From Micromonospora echinaurantiaca (GTDB lineage Bacteria; Actinomycetota; Actinomycetes; Mycobacteriales; Micromonosporaceae): DNA of 64,000 nt. The translations under genes and the position numbers were made by a program. Under the pieces are notes generated by a model, which saw nothing but the letters and a program-made list of their open reading frames with translations, was not told the origin of the DNA and ran no database searches. The stretch spans positions 496,001-560,000 of the forward strand of contig NZ_LT607750.1 in the NCBI RefSeq assembly GCF_900090235.1, in the 5' to 3' direction. Shown here piece by piece: positions 25,725 through 34,982 of the stretch (position 1 is its first letter; each line of letters starts with the position of its first letter).

Positions 25725-26045
25725 ATGACCGGATCGATACGACAGGACGAGTTCCCGAGCCCGGAGCAGCGGATGCCCGAGTGGGGTGGCGACCAGGTCC
25801 ACGACATGGCGTCCACCGGCGTGGACGACGACGGCGACCTGATCGGCGTGGACCCCGCCGAGCTGGCCGACGAGGACCTGATCCGCGAGATGCACAGCCT
25901 GCACCGCACCCGGCTGGACACGCTGCGGCACGCGTCCGACTCGGCGTTGGCGAACCACCTGCGCCGCACCGCCGAGCTGGAGACCGAGTACCTCGCCCGG
26001 CACCCGGGCCGCGAGGTCGACCCGAGCCGGCTGCGGGACGAGTGA
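25725..26045 (+). CDS. Small DUF6158-like protein
   Basis: 106 aa, acidic. The core DLIREMHSLHRTRLDTLRHASDSALANHLRRTAELETEYLARHPGREVD (residues ~52-100) is one helical hairpin resembling the DUF6158 family; the N-terminal half is acidic and probably disordered. Function unknown. Start is the ATG at 25725, with a GTG directly before it and AGGGGG upstream. The stop overlaps the start of the next gene (TGATG). Confidence 0.65.
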   Translation: MTGSIRQDEFPSPEQRMPEWGGDQVHDMASTGVDDDGDLIGVDPAELADEDLIREMHSLHRTRLDTLRHASDSALANHLRRTAELETEYLARHPGREVDPSRLRDE

Positions 26046-26365
26046 TGGGGTCCGCCGAGCGCGGCGTGTCCGCGCCGCCGGAGGTGGTGTTCAGCACCGC
26101 TGTCGACCCGGACCGGGCGTCGGCGTGGCTGCCCGAGCCGCTGCGCGCCGACGGCACTCCCGCCGAGCACACCGACGCGGAGGAGTTGTCGGCGCGCTGG
26201 ACCGCCCCGGGCGACTGGAGCGCGAAGCTGCGGGTGGACCCGGTCGACGCGGGCGGAGCCCGGGTCCGCCTCGACCTGACCGGTGGCACCGACCCCGACC
26301 GGCTCGCCGGTGAGGCCCTGGACAGCCTCGCCCGCGAGGTGGCGGACAACCTGCAGGCCGGCTGA
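26045..26365 (+). CDS. Small SRPBCC/polyketide-cyclase-like protein
   Basis: 106 aa. The pattern AERGVSAPPEVVFSTAVDPDRASAWLPEPLRADG, a central WTAPGDWSAKLRVDPVDAGGARVRLDLTGG and a C-terminal helix (LAGEALDSLAREVADNL) is that of the START/SRPBCC ligand-binding fold, but shorter than the usual ~140 aa. No ligand can be predicted. Translation is coupled to the upstream DUF6158-like gene and probably continues to the DUF1360 gene 26 nt downstream. Confidence 0.7.
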   Translation: MGSAERGVSAPPEVVFSTAVDPDRASAWLPEPLRADGTPAEHTDAEELSARWTAPGDWSAKLRVDPVDAGGARVRLDLTGGTDPDRLAGEALDSLAREVADNLQAG

Positions 26366-26391
26366 GCCGGCGCGGAGCACGAGGAGACCGG

Positions 26392-26919
26392 GTGACCGAC
26401 CTGAGGGACAAGGTGGCGCGGCTGCGCCAGGCGTACGCACCGAACGAGTACCGGCCGCTGGGCGGCTATCTGGCGGCGATGGGCACCTACGCGGGGGTGA
26501 CCGGGGCGATCGCCGGCCTGGTCCGGTTGACCGGCCGGCCGGTGCCCGAGCGCCCCGCCATGGCCGACGTGGTGCTGCTCTGTGTGGCAACCCACAAGCT
26601 GAGCCGGCTGCTGTCCAAGGACGCGGTGACCAGCCCGCTGCGCGCCCCGTTCACCCGCTACGACAAGCCGATCGGCAGCGGCGAGGTGATGGAGCAGGTG
26701 CGCGACTCGGGCAGCTCCACCCGGCACGCCATCGGCGAGTTGCTCAGCTGCCCGTTCTGCCTGGCGGTCTGGGTGGCCACCGGGCTGACCGGCGGGCTGG
26801 TGTTCGCCCCACGGCTGACCCGGCTGGTCGCCACCGCGCTGACCGCGGTGGCCGCCTCGGACTTCCTCCAGATGGCGTACGCGGTGGCCCAGCAGGCCGC
26901 CGAGGGGGACGAGCACTGA
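26392..26919 (+). CDS. DUF1360 family membrane protein
   Basis: 175 aa. It has the DUF1360 features: a cytoplasmic basic start (LRDKVARLRQAYAP), membrane helices around GYLAAMGTYAGVTGAIAGLV, the motif VATHKLSRLLSKDAVTSPLRAPFTRY, and ELLSCPFCLAVWVATGL with its paired cysteines (CPFC). Related Bacillus proteins are spore-associated; the actinobacterial role is unknown. GTG start with GAGGAGA upstream. Last gene of the small-protein operon, followed by a terminator. Confidence 0.85.
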   Translation: MTDLRDKVARLRQAYAPNEYRPLGGYLAAMGTYAGVTGAIAGLVRLTGRPVPERPAMADVVLLCVATHKLSRLLSKDAVTSPLRAPFTRYDKPIGSGEVMEQVRDSGSSTRHAIGELLSCPFCLAVWVATGLTGGLVFAPRLTRLVATALTAVAASDFLQMAYAVAQQAAEGDEH

Positions 26920-26934
26920 CACCTGCGAACGGAA

Positions 26935-26966
26935 GCGGGAGGCCGGCGATCCGCCGGCCCCCCGCT
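26935..26966. terminator. Bidirectional terminator
   Basis: Stem GGCCGGC (26941-26947) with GCCGGCC (26953-26959), extended by GCGGG/CCCGC, between convergent genes. Confidence 0.6.
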
Positions 26967-26988
26967 GTCGCGTCGACAGCCGCGTCCG

Positions 26989-27198
26989 TCAGGTGGGGGT
27001 CGTCCCGTGGTTCTGACCGGCCCAGCCCCGGGACCGCTCGGGCTCCCGCTCGTCCTCGTCCGCGCCGGTGATCACGTCCCGGTCCACCGCGGTCTTGTCG
27101 TGCTCGTTGGCGAAGTCCGGCTCCGGCAGCGTGTCCACACCCTCCGGGGGCTGGCCCAGCGCCGGGATCTTCTCGTGCGGCTGCTCGTGGTGGGACAT
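26989..27198 (-). CDS. Small hydrophilic acidic protein
   Basis: 69 aa (MSHHEQPHEKIPALGQPP start), no hydrophobic stretch, rich in Asp, Glu and His, ending RGWAGQNHGTTPT. Predicted disordered. GAGAGGAGAGCGAG upstream of the ATG is a good ribosome site. It resembles short stress-associated hydrophilic proteins but no family is recognised. Downstream of the 99-aa gene on the same strand is the other way round: this gene follows it by 32 nt and may share its mRNA. Confidence 0.6.
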   Translation of the reverse strand: MSHHEQPHEKIPALGQPPEGVDTLPEPDFANEHDKTAVDRDVITGADEDEREPERSRGWAGQNHGTTPT

Positions 27199-27230
27199 CT
27201 CGCTCTCCTCTCGCGGGGGACGCCGGGACG

Positions 27231-27530
27231 TCAGGTGACCGACCCGCCGAGCAGATCCGCCGCCTCGTCCACCGAGTACTCGCCCTCGGGCAGCGCGGCG
27301 ATCCGGGTAAGCAGCTGAGCGGGCAGCTCCGCGGCCACCGCCCGGCGGTAGATGGTGGCCTGGGTGATCCGCTCCTGGCCGTGGTAGAGGTCCTCCAGCA
27401 GGTCGTCGAGCCGCCGGATGTCCGGCTCGTCGCCGACCGGCTCGTCCGCGACCGGCACGCCGGCCACCGGCGCGTCGGCCACGGAGGTGTCGGCCACGGG
27501 TCTGTCGGTCACGGGTACGTCCTCGGTCAC
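27231..27530 (-). CDS. DUF2795-like small protein with repetitive N-terminus
   Basis: 99 aa. Residues ~4-34 are a run of short imperfect repeats (VADTSVADAPVAGVPVADEPVGDEP), then a helical domain: DIRRLDDLLEDLYHGQERITQATIYRRAVAAELPAQLLTRIAALPEGEYSVDEAADLLG, which has the length and spacing of DUF2795. The function of that family is unknown. The repetitive head probably forms an extended linker and may vary between strains by slippage. Confidence 0.65.
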   Translation of the reverse strand: MTEDVPVTDRPVADTSVADAPVAGVPVADEPVGDEPDIRRLDDLLEDLYHGQERITQATIYRRAVAAELPAQLLTRIAALPEGEYSVDEAADLLGGSVT

Positions 27531-27609
27531 CCCGCCCAGCTACCCGCCCCCAAACCGGTCAAACCCCACCGCCCCCGCTCCCGCCCCTCCCCGCCCCCGC
27601 CCCCGCCAC

Positions 27610-27674
27610 CCGTTGATCATGAGGTTGGCCGCGATGTCGGAGATCGATTTCGCCGCCAACCTCATGATCAACGG
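27610..27674. repeat. Long perfect palindrome near aroG
   Basis: 20-bp arms: CCGTTGATCATGAGGTTGGC at 27610-27629 and its exact complement at 27655-27674; the 25-nt centre is itself partly palindromic around ATCGAT. It is downstream of the DAHP synthase stop and upstream of the DUF2795-like gene. It could terminate aroG transcription, but is more likely a dispersed palindromic element. Confidence 0.8.
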
Positions 27675-27709
27675 GCTCGGGTCTGGGGGAGGGGAGGGCG
27701 GGGTGGGGG

Positions 27710-28798
27710 TCAGGCGGGGGTGGGGGCGGGGGTGCGGCGGCGGGTGCGGACGGCGGCGGCGAGCTGGTCGAGGACCTCGGCGGTGGTGTCCCAGCCCATG
27801 CAGGCGTCGGTGACCGACTGCCCGTAGGTCAGCTCCCGGGTGGGGTCGAGGTCCTGCCGGCCCGGGAGCAGGAAGCTCTCCAGCATGATCCCGACGATGC
27901 CCCGCTGGCCGGCGGCGAGCTGGCCGGCCACGTCCGCGGCCACGGTCGGCTGGTTGCGGTGGTCCTTGCCGCTGTTGGCGTGGCTGGCGTCCACCACCAC
28001 GCGCTCGGGCAGCCCGGCCGCCCGGAGCAGCTCCAGCGCCCCGGCCACCGACTCCGCGTCGTAGTTGGGCCGGCCGCCACCGCCGCGCAGCACCAGGTGC
28101 CCGTCGGCGTTGCCCCGGGTGTGCATGATCGCCGGGGTGCCGGAGACGTCGATGCCGGGGAAGACGTGCGGCACCCCGGCGGCGCGGATGGCGTCCACCG
28201 CGGTGGCGATACTGCCGTCCGGCCGGTTCTTCATCCCGATCGGCATCGACAGCCCGGAGGCGAGCTGCCGGTGCACCTGGCTCTCCACCGTGCGGGCGCC
28301 GATCGCGCCCCAGGCCACCGTGTCGGCGATGTACTGCGGGGTGATCGGATCGAGGAACTCGCAACCCACCGGCAGACCCAGCCGCAGCACGTCGAGCAGC
28401 AGCGCCCGGGCGGTACGCAGCCCGCTGTTGACGTCGCCCGAGCCGTCCAGCCCCGGATCGTTGATCAGGCCCTTCCAGCCCACCGTTGAGCGCGGCTTCT
28501 CGAAGTAGACCCGCATCACCACCAGCAGGTCGTCGGCGAGGCGGTCGGCCGCGACGCGGAGCCGGTGCGCGTAGTCCAGGGCGGCGGCCGGGTCGTGCAC
28601 CGAGCACGGGCCGACCACCACCAGCAGGCGGTCGTCCGCGCGGTCCAGCACCCGACCGACCGCGCGGCGGCCGGCCAGCACGGCCGAGGCGAGCGTGTCG
28701 TCCAGGGGCAGCTCGTGGTGCAGCAGGGCCGGGGTGGTCAACGGCACGACGCGGTCGATCCGCTGATCGCTGACCCGATCGGTCTCCGGGGTCGTCAC
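27710..28798 (-). CDS. aroG: 3-deoxy-7-phosphoheptulonate synthase (DAHP synthase, AroF/G/H type)
   Basis: About 362 aa class I-alpha enzyme condensing phosphoenolpyruvate and erythrose 4-phosphate, the first shikimate step. Motifs: LLVVVGPCSVHDPAAALDYA, VMRVYFEKPRSTVGWKGLINDP, GCEFLDPITPQYIADTVAWGAIGARTVESQVHRQL and VDASHANSGKDHRNQ with metal ligands Cys, His and Glu in these blocks. GTG at 28798 (spaced 8 nt from AAAGG) is preferred to the ATG at 28807, which overlaps its own ribosome site. A structured leader lies upstream. Confidence 0.95.
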   Translation of the reverse strand: MTTPETDRVSDQRIDRVVPLTTPALLHHELPLDDTLASAVLAGRRAVGRVLDRADDRLLVVVGPCSVHDPAAALDYAHRLRVAADRLADDLLVVMRVYFEKPRSTVGWKGLINDPGLDGSGDVNSGLRTARALLLDVLRLGLPVGCEFLDPITPQYIADTVAWGAIGARTVESQVHRQLASGLSMPIGMKNRPDGSIATAVDAIRAAGVPHVFPGIDVSGTPAIMHTRGNADGHLVLRGGGGRPNYDAESVAGALELLRAAGLPERVVVDASHANSGKDHRNQPTVAADVAGQLAAGQRGIVGIMLESFLLPGRQDLDPTRELTYGQSVTDACMGWDTTAEVLDQLAAAVRTRRRTPAPTPA

Positions 28799-28844
28799 GG
28801 TGGGCATCCTTTCGCCGACCGCGCCCGGTGCCGGTGCCCGGGGT

Positions 28845-28952
28845 CGAGCCGGCTGCTCGCATGCGAAAGGGCAGGAACACAGTGCTCCTGCCCGGCCGGC
28901 TCGTGGTGCGGTGACGTCAGATCATGGTGAAGTCACCGGCTGGCGAGCCGGC
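28845..28952 (-). promoter_or_regulatory. Candidate attenuator leader of the DAHP synthase gene
   Basis: In transcript order: segment A (complement of 28944-28952), B (28895-28903), a GGGCAGGA/TCCTGCCC hairpin followed by TTT (28869-28893), and D (28845-28853). A and D are the same 9-mer GCCGGCTCG and B is its exact complement, so B can pair with A or D but not both, with a terminator-like stem between B and D. No Trp-rich leader peptide was found, so the signal is unknown. Confidence 0.45.
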
Positions 28953-29169
28953 TGCCTAAACCATCGATACGACCGCGTCACGCCGGCAAGCCTACCCGAC
29001 GCGACGGTCGGTGGCACCAGGCTCGTCGCACCGTCACCGGCACCTGCGCGGGCGGACTCGTCACCGGCGTGGGGCGGGTCGCCCGTGCCGTCCCGCCCGC
29101 CGTCCGTGACCGTCCCGGCGGGTGCGGTCACCTGGCGTGCCGGGTACGCGCCCGGGGTATGGGATCGGC

Positions 29170-29385
29170 ATGACGCACGAGCAGAGCGACCAGGAACGGG
29201 TCGAGTCCCGCGCCCACCTGCTGCCAGAGGAGGCCAGCGTGGGCAGCGACGACCCGGTGGCGCAGGCGGACACCATCCTCGACGAGTCCGACGTCCGGGA
29301 GGAGGACCGCAACGCCGCCCCGGACACCGTGCTGGAACGGCGGACCTCGGATCAGACGGTGACGCCGAGCGAACCGCCGGACTGA
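29170..29385 (+). CDS. Small acidic hydrophilic protein
   Basis: 71 aa, no hydrophobic segment, rich in Asp, Glu and Ser (AQADTILDESDVREEDRNAAPDTVLERR). The composition resembles the other small hydrophilic proteins in this window. A TATGGG lies 9 nt before the ATG, with no ribosome site. The last 34 nt overlap the convergent catalase-like gene. Function unknown. Confidence 0.6.
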   Translation: MTHEQSDQERVESRAHLLPEEASVGSDDPVAQADTILDESDVREEDRNAAPDTVLERRTSDQTVTPSEPPD

Positions 29386-30092
29386 ACCCGGGCGCCGCGC
29401 GCCCGGCGCGAGCCGCGGTAGGTGTGTTCGCGTATCCAGGCCAGCGGCCCGGCCGCCCGCAGGCCGGCCGGCAGGTTGCCGATCGGGTCGAAGGCCAGCT
29501 CGGCGTCCGTCCGGGCGCTGAGCTGGTCGCCGAGCGCGACCTGGCCGACCGGCCGCCACGGCCCGACCGCCGACGCGACCGCGAGCACCAGTCGCGGCGC
29601 GTCCGTTCGGGTCGCCGCCGCCACGTCGGCCAGGCTCCGGCCCAGGTCCACCGATTCCGGGTCGGCCAGCGTGGCCAGCCAGATCCGCCGCCGGCCCACC
29701 CGGTAGGACATGATCGAGCTGTACGTGCCGGCGAACCGCCGCCGGGGCAGCGGCAGGTGGCGCAGCACCGGCGCCGCGCGGCTGGAGCTGACCAGCAGGT
29801 CGAACGGCCGGTCCTCGCCGCGGTGCATCCGTACCGCCAGGCCGAGCACGTCCGGCCAGCCGTCCGGGGTGGGCACGCCCCGCGACAGCCGGACCGTGGC
29901 CGGGTAACGGCCGGGCCGGTCGAGCATCCCGACTCCGGTCGGCGGCCCGGCCACGCCCCAGATGGTGACCTCGCCGGCGAACGAGCGGCCGAGCGGATGC
30001 AGCAGGCGGGCGCGGCGGAGCCGGGTCAGGGTGGCGGCGGCCCGTTCCAGGGCGGCACCGGCCCGGGCGGTGGCGCCGGTCGGGACGGACAT
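29352..30092 (-). CDS. Small catalase-fold-like protein of unknown function
   Basis: 246 aa. The stretch SFAGEVTIWGVAG, then RPGRYPATVRLSRGVPTPDGWPDVLGLAVRM and DLLVSSSRAAPVLRHLP resembles the core of minicatalase/SrpA-like proteins, but it is shorter and the proximal Tyr and distal His of active catalases could not be placed. Start ATG at 30092 with GGAGGGG upstream; an in-frame extension to 30458 would run across the M16 gene and is not coding. Its C-terminus overlaps the small acidic gene on the other strand. Confidence 0.65.
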   Translation of the reverse strand: MSVPTGATARAGAALERAAATLTRLRRARLLHPLGRSFAGEVTIWGVAGPPTGVGMLDRPGRYPATVRLSRGVPTPDGWPDVLGLAVRMHRGEDRPFDLLVSSSRAAPVLRHLPLPRRRFAGTYSSIMSYRVGRRRIWLATLADPESVDLGRSLADVAAATRTDAPRLVLAVASAVGPWRPVGQVALGDQLSARTDAELAFDPIGNLPAGLRAAGPLAWIREHTYRGSRRARGARVQSGGSLGVTV

Positions 30093-30180
30093 GCCCCTCC
30101 GGTACCCGGCGACCCGCGGTCGATACCTGCGGCGTACGGCGTGTGAGGTTGACGCCCGCGAGATCGGATAGCGTCGAGCC

Positions 30181-31473
30181 ATGCCCGACAGCGGTTTCCC
30201 CTGGCCCATCGAGACGACCCGACTGGACAACGGCCTGCGCGTGGTGGTGAGCGAGGACCGCACCGCCCCCGCGGTCGCGGTGAACCTCTGGTACGACGTC
30301 GGCTCCCGGCACGAACCGGAGGGGCAGACCGGCTTCGCCCACCTCTTCGAGCACCTGATGTTCGAGGGCTCGATCAACGTGGCGAAGACCGAGCACATGA
30401 AGCTGGTGCAGGGTTCGGGCGGCTCCCTGAACGCCACCACCAACCCGGACCGCACCAACTACTTCGAGACGGTCCCGGCCGAGCACCTGGAACTGGCGCT
30501 CTGGCTGGAGGCCGACCGGATGGGCGGCCTGGTGCCGGCGCTGACCCAGGAGACCCTGGACAACCAGCGCGACGTGGTGAAGAACGAGCGGCGGCAACGC
30601 TACGAGAACGTCCCGTACGGCGACGCCTGGCTGCGGCTGCTGCCCCTGCTCTATCCGCCCGGGCATCCGTACCACCACGCCACGATCGGTTCGATGGCCG
30701 ACCTGAACGCCGCCGACCTGGCCACCTTCCAGGCCTTCCACCGGACCTACTACGCGCCGAACAACGCGGTGCTCACGGTGGTCGGCGACGCCTCCGCCGC
30801 CGAGGTCTTCGCGCTGGCCGACAAGTACTTCGGTGCCATCCCGGCCCGGGCCGACATCCCGTCCGCGCCGGACGGGCGGGTCGTTCCGGCCACCGGCCGG
30901 CCCGCCGTCGACACGGTCACCGGCGACGTGCCCGCGCCCCGGGTGTACGTGGCCCACCGCACCTACCCCTTCGGCAGCCCCGGCTACGACGTGCTCACCG
31001 TGCTCGCCACCGTCCTCGGCAGCGGTCGGGGCAGCCGGCTCTACCAGCGGCTCGCCGACGGCGAGCGGATCGCGCAGCCGGACCTGGTCGGGGCGTACGG
31101 GGTGGACCTGGCGCACGCCCCGGCGCCGCTGATCGCCACCGCCACCGCCCGCCCCGGGGTGACCGGCGAGCGGTTGGCCGCCGGGCTGGCCGAGGTGGTC
31201 GACGAACTGGCCACCGTGCCGGTCACCGCCACCGAACTGGAGCGAGCCAAGGCGCTGCTGACCACCGCCTGGTGGCGACAGATGTCCACCGTGGACGGAC
31301 GGGCGGACACGCTGGGCCGCTACGCCACCCAGTTCGGCGACCCGGCGAAGGCCGGCGAGCGGCTGCCGGCCTGGCTCGCGGTGACCGCCGAGCAGATCGC
31401 CGAGGCCGCCGCCGAGGTGCTCGGCGCCGCCGACCGGGTGACCCTGACCTACCTGCCCGAGGAGACGTCATGA
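30181..31473 (+). CDS. M16-family zinc peptidase, catalytic subunit
   Basis: 430 aa. The inverted zinc motif HxxEH is present as AHLFEHLMFEG (residues ~56-60), with the distal Glu in the following DNQRDVVKNERRQRYEN block, as in pitrilysin/MPP-beta. LYPPGHPYHHATIGSMADL is another family signature. No signal peptide; cytoplasmic. ATGA overlap with a second M16 gene indicates a heterodimer, catalytic plus non-catalytic, like mitochondrial processing peptidase. Confidence 0.94.
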   Translation: MPDSGFPWPIETTRLDNGLRVVVSEDRTAPAVAVNLWYDVGSRHEPEGQTGFAHLFEHLMFEGSINVAKTEHMKLVQGSGGSLNATTNPDRTNYFETVPAEHLELALWLEADRMGGLVPALTQETLDNQRDVVKNERRQRYENVPYGDAWLRLLPLLYPPGHPYHHATIGSMADLNAADLATFQAFHRTYYAPNNAVLTVVGDASAAEVFALADKYFGAIPARADIPSAPDGRVVPATGRPAVDTVTGDVPAPRVYVAHRTYPFGSPGYDVLTVLATVLGSGRGSRLYQRLADGERIAQPDLVGAYGVDLAHAPAPLIATATARPGVTGERLAAGLAEVVDELATVPVTATELERAKALLTTAWWRQMSTVDGRADTLGRYATQFGDPAKAGERLPAWLAVTAEQIAEAAAEVLGAADRVTLTYLPEETS

Positions 31474-32816
31474 CCCTGATCGGACACCGTCCCGGCCCGG
31501 GCGCCGCCCGCCCGTACCGGTTCCCGCCGGTGGTCCGCCGCGCCGTGGCCGGCGGTCAGGTCGTCGCCGCGCACCTGCCCGGGCAGAACCTCGCCGTCGC
31601 CCTGCTGCTGCTCGACGCCGGCGCGGCGCGCGAACCGGTCGGCAAGGAGGGGCTCGCCGGGGTGCTGGCCAAGGCCCTGGAGGAGGGCACCGCGCAGCGC
31701 GACGCCACGGCGTACGCGCTGGCGATCGAGGCCCTCGGCACCGAGCTGGTGACCGGGCTGGACTGGGACTCCTTCCAGGTCAGCGTGCAGGTGCCGGTGG
31801 ACCGGCTGAGCGCCGCCGTGGAACTGCTCGCCGAGGCCGTGCGGACACCCCGGCTCGACCCGACCGACGTGCGCCGGGTCCGCGACGACGAGGCGACCGC
31901 GCTGCGGATGGACTGGGCCAACCCGGGCCCGCGCGCCGACAAGGCGCTGCGCGCCGACCTGTTCGGCGCCGAGAACCGCTGGGGCCGCCCGATGTACGGC
32001 GACCCGAACTCGGTCGCCGCGCTCGACCCGGAGGACGTCACGGTCTTCCACTCCGAGTGGTTCATCCGGCCCGGCACGCTGATCGTGGTCGGTGACCTCG
32101 ACCGGCTCGACCTGGACGCGCTCGGCGCGACGGCGTTCGCCGGCGCCGGTGGCGGACCGGTCGACCGGGGCGGACCGATCCAGGTGCCCTTCCGGGAGGG
32201 CCGGCGGATCATCCTCGTGGACCGGCCCGGCTCGGTCCAGTCCACGCTGCGGCTGGGGCACCCGTCGCCGCACCGCGCCCACCCCGACCACGTGCCGATG
32301 ACGCTCGCCGGCACGGTGCTCGGTGGGGCGTTCACCTCCCGGCTCAACCACCTGATCCGCGAGGTGCGCGGCTACACGTACGGCATCCGGGGCGACTTCG
32401 CCTCGTCCCGGCGGTTCGGCCGGTTCGCGGTCAGCTCCGGGGTGCAGACAGCGGTGACCGCGCCGGCCCTGGTCGAGGCGGTCGGCGAGATCACCCGTAC
32501 CCAGGCCGGCGGGGTGACCGAGGACGAGCTGGCGGTGGCCCGCTCCTGGCGGGCCGGTCAGCTCTCGGTCGAACTGCAGAGCCCGCGGGCGATCGCCTCC
32601 GCGCTGACCACGCTGGTGGTGCACGACCTGCCGGACGACTACCACGCCCGGCTGCGGGAGTCGCTGCTCGCCGCCGACGTCGACCAGGTGTCCGCCGCGG
32701 CGGCGACGCACCTGCGCCCGGAGTCGCTCACCCTGGTCGTGGAGGGGGACGCGGCGGTCATCCGGGACGAACTGGTGGCCACCGGCCTCGGCGAGGTGGT
32801 CTCCGCGACGCCCTGA
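31470..32816 (+). CDS. M16-family peptidase homologue, non-catalytic subunit
   Basis: 448 aa. The same fold as the upstream gene, but the HxxEH site is replaced (GLAGVLAKALEEGT), so it lacks zinc chemistry. It keeps the substrate-binding Arg/Tyr block (LNHLIREVRGYTYGIRGDFASSRRFGRF). It pairs with the upstream peptidase (coupled by ATGA), supplying half of the closed chamber. The substrate of these actinobacterial pairs is not established. Confidence 0.93.
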   Translation: MTLIGHRPGPGAARPYRFPPVVRRAVAGGQVVAAHLPGQNLAVALLLLDAGAAREPVGKEGLAGVLAKALEEGTAQRDATAYALAIEALGTELVTGLDWDSFQVSVQVPVDRLSAAVELLAEAVRTPRLDPTDVRRVRDDEATALRMDWANPGPRADKALRADLFGAENRWGRPMYGDPNSVAALDPEDVTVFHSEWFIRPGTLIVVGDLDRLDLDALGATAFAGAGGGPVDRGGPIQVPFREGRRIILVDRPGSVQSTLRLGHPSPHRAHPDHVPMTLAGTVLGGAFTSRLNHLIREVRGYTYGIRGDFASSRRFGRFAVSSGVQTAVTAPALVEAVGEITRTQAGGVTEDELAVARSWRAGQLSVELQSPRAIASALTTLVVHDLPDDYHARLRESLLAADVDQVSAAAATHLRPESLTLVVEGDAAVIRDELVATGLGEVVSATP

Positions 32817-32893
32817 GCCTGGCCGCCTGCCCGTGGCTCCCCCTTGCTCGCCCTTGGTCGTGGTCGGCTCGCGGTTCCGTCGTGGTCCGGGTT

Positions 32894-32967
32894 GGGGTGT
32901 GGCCCGCCGTGACCGGCGCAGGGATCAAGCCTGACCGCCCGGAGCCGGGCACGGCGGGCCACACCCC
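32894..32967. repeat. 18-bp-arm palindrome after the M16 pair
   Basis: GGGGTGTGGCCCGCCGTG at 32894-32911 and its exact complement at 32950-32967; the 38-nt loop contains GGATCAAGC. Probably a terminator or dispersed palindromic element. Confidence 0.75.
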
Positions 32968-33020
32968 GTCGTGGGCCCGGTGCGTCGAGGTGTGCCGGGA
33001 ACGACTCAGCGCCATGCTTC

Positions 33021-33101
33021 CTTGATCCACACCGGGTCGGGGATATGGGGGTGTCCGGCGGCGGTGGATGGCGCAACTTCGGGGAACTTGAGTGGATCAA
33101 G
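33021..33101. repeat. Second inverted repeat in the same spacer
   Basis: CTTGATCCAC at 33021-33030 with GTGGATCAAG at 33092-33101. The GGATCAAG core recurs in the loop of the preceding palindrome (near 32922). Confidence 0.6.
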
Positions 33102-33111
33102 CCGGCTGTGA

Positions 33112-34389
<1,278 letters not shown>

Positions 34390-34440
34390 CCCGACGCCGG
34401 GTGGGATGACGGGACGACCTGACTCGACGAGGAGGACGCG

Positions 34441-34881
34441 GTGCCGGACGACCGTACCCGGGAAGCGCTGACCGACCTGATCGCCGGGCGGTGGATGGGG
34501 GTGCTGGCCACCATCCGCCGGGACGGCCGGCCGCAGCTGTCCACGGTGGTCTACGCCTTCGACCGGGACCGCGGCGTGATCCGGGTGTCGGTGACCGACG
34601 ACCGGGCGAAGACGGCCAATCTCCGCCGGGACCCGCGGGCCAGCTTCCACGTCGGCAGCGAGGACGGCTGGGCGTACGCGGTGGCGGACGCGCGGGCCGA
34701 GCTGACCCCGGTGGCCGCGGACCCGGCCGATGCGACCGTCGAGGAACTGGTCGGGCTCTACCGGTCGATCCAGGGCGAACATCCCGACTGGGACGACTAC
34801 CGGCGGGCGATGGTCGCCGAACGGCGGCTGGTGCTGCGGCTGCACGTCGAGCGCGTCTACGGCGCCCCGCCCCGCGGCTGA
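34441..34881 (+). CDS. PPOX-class (F420-dependent type) oxidoreductase
   Basis: 146 aa split-barrel flavin/F420-binding protein: GRWMGVLATIRRDGRPQLSTVVYAFDRDRGVIRVSVTDDRAKTANLRRDPRASFHV (residues ~17-70) is typical of the Rv1155-like subgroup, as is DDYRRAMVAERRLVLRLHVERVYG at the end. It probably reduces an unknown substrate with F420H2 in the cytoplasm. GTG start with GAGGAGG upstream. Monocistronic or with the CBS protein 101 nt downstream. Confidence 0.88.
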   Translation: MPDDRTREALTDLIAGRWMGVLATIRRDGRPQLSTVVYAFDRDRGVIRVSVTDDRAKTANLRRDPRASFHVGSEDGWAYAVADARAELTPVAADPADATVEELVGLYRSIQGEHPDWDDYRRAMVAERRLVLRLHVERVYGAPPRG

Positions 34882-34982
34882 CCCGGCCCGGCCGCTCCCC
34901 GCCCACGGCGACCCGCCAGCCGGGGGCGTTACCCCGGCGGGGCGGCGGGTAGACCGCGGTGCCGAACCGAGAGGGGAGCACC

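Noticed and set aside
28845..28952. Trp-type leader-peptide attenuator for aroG
   Set aside because: No short ORF with consecutive Trp or aromatic codons was found upstream; only the RNA pairing pattern stands.
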